From Bacteroidota bacterium (lineage in GTDB: Bacteria > Bacteroidota > Bacteroidia > UBA4408): a DNA stretch of 64,000 bases. Below are positions 53,207-60,401 of the stretch, piece after piece. The DNA lies in contig JADKHO010000001.1 in NCBI GenBank assembly GCA_016721765.1, positions 670,001 to 734,000 on the forward strand. The letters run 5' to 3'. The position numbers were made by a program, and so were the translations under genes. The stretch's first letter is position 1. The number at the start of each line of letters is the position of its first letter. The notes beneath the pieces were generated by a model. That model was not told the DNA's origin, made no database searches, and was given only the letters and a program-made list of their open reading frames with translations.

Positions 53207-55330
53207 TTAGTCAATTACAAATTTTTGAACCCGCTGTTTGTCATTTATAGTTGCATTAATGAAATAAATTCCGGCAGCAAGCGCGCCATTCTTATTGATT
53301 TCGATTTGAAGATTGGGCATTTGCAATTCACCTACAAATAGTTGTTCTATTTTTTTTCCAACAATATCGGTCATGAAAATTTCGGCATAGCCTTTTGTTT
53401 TAGTGCTGATGGAAAGCAGCGCAACCCCTTTTGTAGGATTGGGATAAATATGAAAACTCGCATTTTCAAGGGATTGCTCATCTACACCTAAAAGCAGGTT
53501 TGAAATATTTATATCATCGAGGTAGAAATTGTTTCCGCCGCCGTTAATAAACTGAAATTTGATTCTTACATTTTGAGCAGCAGTAACATTGTTAATGCTA
53601 ACCGTTTGTTTTTTCCACTCGGATGCAGTTGGAATAAAATAGGAAGTTCTCACACCAGTTACGGAAGATAAGGATGAAGCTGTTAGCGACAAACGAGGTG
53701 CCCAAGATCGTCCGCAATCGGTTGATACCAATATTTTTAACACATCGTTATCGCTTACCGTTTTTTTTGCAAATGCACATTGAAATGAAAAGGTGATGTT
53801 GCCGGGGCTTGTTTGTGCAAATACTGCTTGAGCATTTAGGGTAGGGCTAAGTAACTCATCCATATCGGAACTATTGGCACTAAAATTTTCGACAAAAGCG
53901 CAAGAGTTTCCTGAGAAGCTGCTTGAAGTATTTTGAGTCCAAGTAATATTTCCACCATCAGGGCTTGTAACTTCCCAATCGTTGTTGGGTAGGGATGCCG
54001 TTTCAAAACCTTCGGAATAAAAGCCTGAATTGTAAACTGCTTGGTTGCTCAAAACATGAATTACAGCATTTTGATTTGTATTGACAGTGGTTACTCCATT
54101 GCTCACCGATAAACCTACGCCGAAATTACCTGCAGAAGCATAACTTACTGTAACAACTGAATCGCCGGGCAAGGATGGGGGTACTAAGGTTCCGCCATTA
54201 AAGGACCATGTTCTGGAGGTGATAGGACCATTGATAGAGATATCACTAAAAACAACTTGTCCGTTTTCACAAATGGTATTGCTCGCTACATTGGTCGAAA
54301 AATCGGCCTTACAGAGGTTTTGTGCTTGGCTTACGCCGGTGAGGGCTAAATTCGTGGAGGTCCACAAATTGTTTCTTCCGCTGATGGGTGAGGATAGCGC
54401 TGCATTCATTCGTGCTCCCTGTCCAATTGTGAACATGTTTTGGCATTGTTGAAGCGCATAATCCATGTAATTGCAAAACATTACGCCATTTCCTGTAGGC
54501 GTACATGCATCTAATAATGGAAAGCTTGGACAAGTTTGGTCATGGTTATCGGCTTGGTTGGGTGTATCGGCAACAAAATCAGAACCTCCACAGGCGCCAT
54601 TATCATCGCCCCAAATGTGTCTTAAGTTGAGCCAATGTCCGACTTCATGAGCAGATGTTTCGCCTACAACGGCAGTTCCGATTGTTCCAAAATAACTCGA
54701 CATTACTACAATTCCATCGGTTGCAGCAGCACCAGATCCGGGAAACTGGGCGTATCCAACTCTTTGAATCAGTGTTGATTTTACCACCCATATATTGAGG
54801 TACATATTGCTTGGCCAATAGCTTAATGCTTTTACATTATCATCGGCATTATTGGTGAGCGGAGTGTAAACACGAACAATTCCATCGGTGCAGTTTCCAT
54901 TGGGATCAAGTTGAGCCAATCGGAATTCTATTTCACTATCGCCGGCAATACTTTTAAAGGGGCCAGGAGTGTTGACCGTATCTGCATTGGTTCTTCTAAA
55001 AAACTTATTGAGGGCATCAATCTGACTTAAAATTTGTGCTTTTGAAATATTTTCGGGACCCCCGGTATGAAATACATGCACCACGACAGGAATAATTCGG
55101 ATAATCGCTTTTTTTTGAGTGACACCGGAACTATTCCTTTCACTTAAATACTGGGCAGTATACTGTTGGGTAAAGGTTTCAAGGACTTGCTGATTGTTAG
55201 CGTAAGTGGGATTTTTAAGTGCTTCTATAAAAATTTCATGCGCACCACAGGGGCCAATTGTTTGCTGCGAAAACAGATTAGTTGTGGAGGCAACTAAAAT
55301 AAAAAAAGGCACTATCAGTTTCGTTTTCAA
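53207..55330 (-). CDS. Secreted M43 metalloprotease, array member 1
   Basis: A 707-residue protein, first in the array. The start codon is TTG at 55330 (MKTKLIVPFFIL). The signal peptide ends NLFS with Gln at +1. Cys28 lies in GPCGA. The zinc motif is HEVGHWLNLRH (H228, E229, H232, H238), the Met-turn NYMDYALQQCQNMF. PKD-like and jelly-roll domains follow, the latter ending NNFYLDDINI, then the T9SS type A domain. The four genes run in the same direction and probably form one transcript. Confidence 0.92.
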   Translation of the reverse strand: MKTKLIVPFFILVASTTNLFSQQTIGPCGAHEIFIEALKNPTYANNQQVLETFTQQYTAQYLSERNSSGVTQKKAIIRIIPVVVHVFHTGGPENISKAQILSQIDALNKFFRRTNADTVNTPGPFKSIAGDSEIEFRLAQLDPNGNCTDGIVRVYTPLTNNADDNVKALSYWPSNMYLNIWVVKSTLIQRVGYAQFPGSGAAATDGIVVMSSYFGTIGTAVVGETSAHEVGHWLNLRHIWGDDNGACGGSDFVADTPNQADNHDQTCPSFPLLDACTPTGNGVMFCNYMDYALQQCQNMFTIGQGARMNAALSSPISGRNNLWTSTNLALTGVSQAQNLCKADFSTNVASNTICENGQVVFSDISINGPITSRTWSFNGGTLVPPSLPGDSVVTVSYASAGNFGVGLSVSNGVTTVNTNQNAVIHVLSNQAVYNSGFYSEGFETASLPNNDWEVTSPDGGNITWTQNTSSSFSGNSCAFVENFSANSSDMDELLSPTLNAQAVFAQTSPGNITFSFQCAFAKKTVSDNDVLKILVSTDCGRSWAPRLSLTASSLSSVTGVRTSYFIPTASEWKKQTVSINNVTAAQNVRIKFQFINGGGNNFYLDDINISNLLLGVDEQSLENASFHIYPNPTKGVALLSISTKTKGYAEIFMTDIVGKKIEQLFVGELQMPNLQIEINKNGALAAGIYFINATINDKQRVQKFVID

Positions 55331-55399
55331 ATTGACTAATTAAAGGGGCGGTTAAAATTTAAGCTAAGATAATTAAAATACGAGTTATTCGGCTTCAAA

Positions 55400-56539
55400 T
55401 TATGCCAATGCGCTATTTAAATCGGCAATTAAATCCTCAATATCTTCTACCCCTACACTTAATCGCAATAAAGAATCGGTAACACCGGCTTTTTCTCTTT
55501 CGGCTTTTGGAATAGAGGCATGCGTCATACTTGCCGGGTGATTGATTAAAGATTCCACCCCGCCAAGTGATTCTGCGAGTGAAAACACGTGAAGTGATGA
55601 AGCAACTTTAAATGTGTTCTCGATAGAATTATCCTTTAATGAAAAGGAGATCATTCCACCAAAATCGCGCATTTGTTTTTTTGCTATTTCGTGGTTGGGA
55701 TGCTCGGGAAATCCCGGCCAGTAAACCTTATCCACTTTTGGATGGGCCTTAAGAAAATGGGCAATTGCCTTTCCGTTTTCGCAGTGGCGTTGCATGCGCA
55801 GGTGCAAGGTTTTGATTCCGCGCATTACTAAAAAGCTATCCATCGGGCCGGGAACGGCACCGCAGGAGTTATGAATAAAAGCCAATTGTTCGTGAATTTT
55901 ATCGTTGTTGGTGCAGAGGCAACCCATAATTACATCGGAGTGTCCGCCGAGGTATTTGGTTACGCTGTGCATTACTATGTCGGCACCTAAATCCAAAGGG
56001 TTTTGCAGGTAGGGAGAGGCAAAGGTATTATCGACAGCCAGTGTAATTTTATTTTCCTTAGCAATCTTTGCACAAGCTACAATGTCGATAATCTGCATCA
56101 TAGGATTGGTAGGTGTTTCGACCCAAAGCAGTTTGGTATTTGCTGTAATATATTTGCTGATATTAGAGGCATCCGTCATGGAAATAAAATGAAATTTAAT
56201 TCCAAAATTGGCGAATACTTTAGTGAACATGCGGTAGGAGCCTCCATAAATATCATCGCCGGTAATCACTTCATCGCCGGGTTTAAGCATTTTAATGACT
56301 GCATCTACAGCACCCATTCCGCTTGAAAAGCAGAGGGTATGTTTTGCATTTTCGAGTGCTGCAATATTTTTTTCGAGGGCGGTGCGTGTTGGATTTTTGC
56401 CGCGTGCATAGGCGTATCCCTTGTGGTTTCCTGGAGAGGCTTGCACGTAAGTGGAGGTTTGATAAATGGGAGTCATAATGGCTCCGTTGCTTGCATCCGG
56501 TTCTTGACCGGCGTGTATGGCTTTTGTGGCGAATTTCAT
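55400..56539 (-). CDS. Cystathionine gamma-synthase/gamma-lyase family PLP enzyme
   Basis: A transsulfuration enzyme that makes or cleaves cystathionine in methionine/cysteine metabolism. The 379 residues contain the PLP Lys K195 in MHSVTKYLGGHSDV, the PLP-binding D170 in VDNTFASPY, and the start-site motif YAYARGKNPTR. Whether it is a synthase, lyase or beta-lyase cannot be decided from sequence alone. It is 69 bases upstream of the M43 array on the same strand, but has its own start region. Confidence 0.93.
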   Translation of the reverse strand: MKFATKAIHAGQEPDASNGAIMTPIYQTSTYVQASPGNHKGYAYARGKNPTRTALEKNIAALENAKHTLCFSSGMGAVDAVIKMLKPGDEVITGDDIYGGSYRMFTKVFANFGIKFHFISMTDASNISKYITANTKLLWVETPTNPMMQIIDIVACAKIAKENKITLAVDNTFASPYLQNPLDLGADIVMHSVTKYLGGHSDVIMGCLCTNNDKIHEQLAFIHNSCGAVPGPMDSFLVMRGIKTLHLRMQRHCENGKAIAHFLKAHPKVDKVYWPGFPEHPNHEIAKKQMRDFGGMISFSLKDNSIENTFKVASSLHVFSLAESLGGVESLINHPASMTHASIPKAEREKAGVTDSLLRLSVGVEDIEDLIADLNSALA

Positions 56540-56656
56540 GTAGATGTACTAAAATACTGTTTAAGGCGTTGTTTGTAAAAGGGCTACGAATTTAAAAAAA
56601 TATATTTCTTTGGCTCTAAATATTAATTTTACAGCAATTTAAATCAATTTAAGGAA

Positions 56657-57568
56657 ATGAATATTCCAACAAAAATTTACGGATTGTTAGTCGTTGTGTT
56701 GCTCAGTGTTTTTGCATGTAAAAAATCCGAAAAGGAGGTAGTTGCCGTGATTGATGAACCGGCCGCAACTAGTGGAGCGAAACTTATTTTTAAATTTAAA
56801 TTTGATTCGCTGCAGCCACGCTTGAATAATTTGGGACAAAATGCTCCTATGTTACCCGGACATGCGGCACAAACGCCCCATTTTCGAAAAATAAGCGCGC
56901 ATTATATAGAGCTTGCCCCAACCGGAACAACTGCATTGGGTGCAGGAAAAGTATTGTACCGAGCACCGGAGGTAACAACGGGAGGAGCTAATGCCATTGA
57001 CTTTAACCAATCGCTTAAAGTTGCAGAAGGGGAAACTTTTTTTAGTGTTCCAATCAGTTCAGTGCTAGCCGGAAATTATCAGTGGTTGCGGGTTTCTTTA
57101 TCGTATCAGAATTACGACATCCGCTACAAGTATAACAATGCCGGGGGTAGTGGCACGGCAAACGGTACCATTGCTTCGTTTTTAGGATTTAGAACCTATG
57201 TACAAAGCTACACTATAAATACTTTATCGATAACTGAAAACGCCAATAAAGACCAAGGTTATTGGGGATTTGAGACTTTTGGTCTTACTTTTAAAGGACA
57301 AGCGCCTCCGGGAGCAACAACGGTGCCTAATCCGTTATTTGCCAGCTCCCCAATTCCTCCGGGAAGTTGTGTGGTAACAGGTGCTTTTGCGAGCCCACTG
57401 GTGTTAAGCGGAAATGAAAGCAGCGATATAACCATAACGCTTTCGCTCAGCATAAATAAGAGTTTTGAGTGGGACGATCATTTTTCGCCCGATGGCTGGT
57501 ATCAGCCGGATGCCGGCGATAAGGTGCTAGATATGGGGATTAGGGGATTGAAGCCTGTTGTGAATTAA
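56657..57568 (+). CDS. Lipoprotein of unknown function
   Basis: A 303-residue lipoprotein with lipobox SVFAC (C21) and the mature start CKKSEKE, likely in the outer membrane because Lys follows Cys, as in many Bacteroidota. The rest is beta-rich with Gly/Ser-rich loops (YNNAGGSGTANGT, FLGFRTYVQSYTI). It contains no T9SS domain. I recognise no family. It is transcribed divergently from the PLP-enzyme gene. Confidence 0.75.
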   Translation: MNIPTKIYGLLVVVLLSVFACKKSEKEVVAVIDEPAATSGAKLIFKFKFDSLQPRLNNLGQNAPMLPGHAAQTPHFRKISAHYIELAPTGTTALGAGKVLYRAPEVTTGGANAIDFNQSLKVAEGETFFSVPISSVLAGNYQWLRVSLSYQNYDIRYKYNNAGGSGTANGTIASFLGFRTYVQSYTINTLSITENANKDQGYWGFETFGLTFKGQAPPGATTVPNPLFASSPIPPGSCVVTGAFASPLVLSGNESSDITITLSLSINKSFEWDDHFSPDGWYQPDAGDKVLDMGIRGLKPVVN

Positions 57569-57617
57569 ATGTACCACATAAAGGCTATTACAATTTGATT
57601 CCAATACAAATTAAAAT

Positions 57618-58694
57618 CTATTTCAACAACTCGTCCTTCTTAAAAACCCTATTCACCCAGCGGGGCAGTACTATTGCGCCAACAAACAAATAGGGATAAT
57701 AGCTGATTAAGCGCCACAGCAAGGCAAGTGAGGACGTGAGTGCTTTGTTGTCGATAAACTCACCTAAAAAGTTGGAGAACATTATTTCGGCAACGCCTGA
57801 ACCGCCCGGGGTGGGGCTTCCAATCATTAAAATTCCCATTACTACTTGGCGTGCATAGAGCAAAAAGTGGTTAAATGGAATGCTACTAAAGGCCATAATG
57901 ATGCAGTTGATGATAATAAAGCGTGCTGACCAGCTGAGGCAGGTAGCTGCAAATGATTTTAGCCAATAGTTGAGGTTTTTTCCTTGCAACTGTTTGGACG
58001 CTATCACCATTTCTTCACCGGTTTCGACAGCGCCTTGTTTCCATTTATGCAGGAGTTTAAAGGAAAATAATTTGGTTAAAAATTGTTTTACGGCATGCGC
58101 ATTTACAAAAAGTGCGTAAGCAATAATGAGTTTATAAAGGAGTATGGCAAAGTAAATAAACCAAAAAGTAAAATAGAGTTCTTTGCCATGTGCCAATTGT
58201 TGGGCAGCTGCGGAATTAAGGTTGGAGAATAAACCTTCGCGCCCTGCAATAAAATAAACCAACGGGGCTATGAGTGCGAAAAATAATCCATCTAAAAAGG
58301 AAGTGAACATTACTACCGAAATGCTTTTCCCAAACGATATTTTTTCTTTGTTGATGATGAGGATGGCAAATGCAAAACCTCCGCCCAGTATAGCAGGAGC
58401 AATAGCCGAAGCAAATTCCCACAGCATAATTACTTCAAAACATTTGCGCCAATTGAGTTCCTTATCGGTGAGTACCCGAATACGCCACATGTAGGCAAAA
58501 TCGCGAATAACTACCATAAGTAAGGCCAGCAGCAACCAAAAGGTAGTGTACCAGGTCCAGGAAATGTGATCGAAAGCATTGCGATCGAAATTACGGAAGA
58601 GCATGTAACTAGCAGCGCCCAAACCTATAGCAATAGGAATAAGCAGCCTGCCGGGCCTTACCATCTTGAGTAAATCGGAAGCTTTATTCGACAT
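57618..58694 (-). CDS. Flippase-like membrane protein (LPG synthase TM / UPF0104 family)
   Basis: A 358-residue polytopic membrane protein of the lysylphosphatidylglycerol synthase transmembrane-region family, thought to move lipids between leaflets. The signature PTPGGSGVAEIMF lies near 286-298, and about eight helices are visible. No catalytic GNAT-like domain is fused, so it is the flippase-like part only. It converges on the lipoprotein at 56657. Confidence 0.85.
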   Translation of the reverse strand: MSNKASDLLKMVRPGRLLIPIAIGLGAASYMLFRNFDRNAFDHISWTWYTTFWLLLALLMVVIRDFAYMWRIRVLTDKELNWRKCFEVIMLWEFASAIAPAILGGGFAFAILIINKEKISFGKSISVVMFTSFLDGLFFALIAPLVYFIAGREGLFSNLNSAAAQQLAHGKELYFTFWFIYFAILLYKLIIAYALFVNAHAVKQFLTKLFSFKLLHKWKQGAVETGEEMVIASKQLQGKNLNYWLKSFAATCLSWSARFIIINCIIMAFSSIPFNHFLLYARQVVMGILMIGSPTPGGSGVAEIMFSNFLGEFIDNKALTSSLALLWRLISYYPYLFVGAIVLPRWVNRVFKKDELLK

Positions 58695-58792
58695 AAATGA
58701 ATGGTGCTGGGTTTACTTTAAAAAGCATCCGAATTTTAAATATAATGTTCCGCAAAGAAAACAAAATGTACGATACTTGTGTTTATTTTTTT

Positions 58793-58822
58793 AGTACAAA
58801 GTATCGAGTACAAAGTACAAAG
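58793..58822 (+). repeat. Three tandem copies of GTACAAAG
   Basis: GTACAAAG occurs at 58794-58801, 58808-58815 and 58815-58822, the last two overlapping by one base. It lies upstream of the Spx-like gene. Confidence 0.6.
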
Positions 58823-58888
58823 ATTATGGTATTTATGCCGTTTAAGATTTATTTATTGATGTAATTGATTTTGTTTAAAAACTATTTT

Positions 58889-59239
58889 ATGAAAAAAATT
58901 TATCATTTGGGGAATTGTGGCACTTGCCAGCGGATTTTGGGAGAAGTGAAACCGGGCAAAGATGTGAAGTTGCAGGACATTAAAACGGAAGCGATGACTG
59001 CAGCACAGGTGGATGAAATGGCCAAGCTGGCCGGTTCTTATGAAGCGCTTTTTAGCCGTGTAGCTTTAAAATATAGAGCCCTTGGGTTGAACACTAAGAA
59101 GCTCACCGAAAAAGATTATCGCAACTACATTATTGAAGAGTATACTTTTTTAAAGCGGCCGGTGGCGATTTTAGGGAAGCAGATTTTTATTGGAAATACC
59201 AAGGCCAATGTGGAGGCTTTGAAGAAGGCATTGAAGTAG
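58889..59239 (+). CDS. Spx/ArsC-family (thioredoxin-fold) protein
   Basis: A 116-residue thioredoxin-fold protein of the arsenate reductase/Spx family. ATG 58889 gives MKKIYHLGNCGTCQRIL; a TTG at 58865 would add eight residues with no family match. The redox motif is CGTC (C10, C13). A later part reads EEYTFLKRPVAILGKQIFIG, matching the family's PxxRP-like segment. Arsenate reductase activity cannot be assumed. Alone between ribF and a flippase-like gene. Confidence 0.85.
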   Translation: MKKIYHLGNCGTCQRILGEVKPGKDVKLQDIKTEAMTAAQVDEMAKLAGSYEALFSRVALKYRALGLNTKKLTEKDYRNYIIEEYTFLKRPVAILGKQIFIGNTKANVEALKKALK

Positions 59240-59310
59240 TAGAATGTGTGGTTTTAAACACATAGTAGAATGTTTGGTTTTAAACACATAGGCATATAGG
59301 AACATAGGTT
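59237..59310 (+). repeat. Direct repeat TAGTAGAATGTNTGGTTTTAAACACA
   Basis: TAGTAGAATGTGTGGTTTTAAACACA is repeated directly with one change (TGTTTGG), then fades into CATAGGCATATAGGAACATAGG. It lies between the 3' ends of the Spx-like gene and ribF and includes the first gene's stop. Confidence 0.7.
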
Positions 59311-59344
59311 TCACATAGGAGAGGGCAGAAATGAATTTAATTAT

Positions 59345-60277
59345 TCAGAACTTTTTTGTGAGTTCGAGTGCTTTTGTTTTATCCAATGCCAGTTGGGCTT
59401 TTAGGGCTTCGAGGTGTTCGAATTTTTGTTCGCTTCGGATGCGTTCGATGAACTGAACGGAAAGTGTTTGATCGTAGATATCGGCATTGAAATCGAAAAT
59501 ATTTACTTCGAGGGTAATGGCTCCTCCCCCTACGGTTGGGCGATGCCCGATGTTCATCATACCGCTGTAATTTTTCCCGAGCACCGTAACTTTTACAGCA
59601 TATACTCCTATTGCAGGAATTAATTTGCGTGCTTCACTTACTTCGATGTTTGCTGTTGGATAATCGATGGTTCGGCCGCGTTGATTTCCTTTTACCACCT
59701 TCCCGCTAAGGGAATAAGGATAGCCCAAATACTCGTTGGCTACTTTGATATTGCCCGAATTTAATGCTTGCCGAATTTTGGAAGAGCTTACTGCCACATG
59801 GTCGATATCTTGAACCGGAATTTCTTCTACATCAAAACCATACAAAGGACCAAACTCTTTTAAATGTTCGAAACTCCCTTCGCGGTTACGCCCAAAGTGA
59901 TGATCGTGTCCAATGGCTAATTTTTTTGCGCCAATTTGTTTCACTAAAATATTGCGCACAAAATCCAGGGAACTGATGCGTGAAAACTCTTTATTGAAGG
60001 GAATAATCACCAAATGCTGAATACCCATTTTTTGGAGCAAGTCAATTTTTTCTGACTGTGTATTTAGCAAGCGCAAATCGTTATCGTCGGGAAATAGCAC
60101 CAGTCGGGGGTGCGGATGAAAAGTAAGAATGACTGTCTCGCCTTTACAAGCAGCAGCAATATCTTGCAGGCGCGAAATAATTTTTTTGTGCCCTACATGC
60201 ACTCCGTCAAACGTTCCGGTAGTAACAACGGCATTGGGTAAGGTGCTGAAATCTTCTAATCGTTCGTAGACTTTCAC
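59345..60277 (-). CDS. ribF: Bifunctional riboflavin kinase / FAD synthetase
   Basis: Makes FMN and then FAD from riboflavin. The nucleotidyltransferase half carries TTGTFDGVHVGHKKI and GHDHHFGRNREG; the kinase half GNQRGRTIDYPTANIEV and MMNIGHRPTVGGG. I choose the GTG at 60277, giving (V)KVYERLEDFSTLPNAVV, the usual beginning; a TTG at 60301 adds eight residues. About 310 residues, normal length. Confidence 0.93.
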   Translation of the reverse strand: MKVYERLEDFSTLPNAVVTTGTFDGVHVGHKKIISRLQDIAAACKGETVILTFHPHPRLVLFPDDNDLRLLNTQSEKIDLLQKMGIQHLVIIPFNKEFSRISSLDFVRNILVKQIGAKKLAIGHDHHFGRNREGSFEHLKEFGPLYGFDVEEIPVQDIDHVAVSSSKIRQALNSGNIKVANEYLGYPYSLSGKVVKGNQRGRTIDYPTANIEVSEARKLIPAIGVYAVKVTVLGKNYSGMMNIGHRPTVGGGAITLEVNIFDFNADIYDQTLSVQFIERIRSEQKFEHLEALKAQLALDKTKALELTKKF

Positions 60278-60401
60278 GTATGGCTTAACTGCATGGTACA
60301 AATTAAAAGAGAAAAATTCAATATTCGATGTGTCGTTAAAATAAACAGTTGAAAAAAGCTTACTTTCGTGGTAACATTAATTTAACATAACCCAAACATC
60401 C

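Noticed and set aside
46754..55330. M43 array as an assembly artefact
   Set aside because: The four copies differ throughout at the protein level and have different gap lengths, so they are genuine paralogues as far as sequence can tell.
58889..59239. True arsenate reductase (ArsC) with an ars operon
   Set aside because: No ars genes are nearby and the CGTC motif fits the broader Spx/ArsC family.
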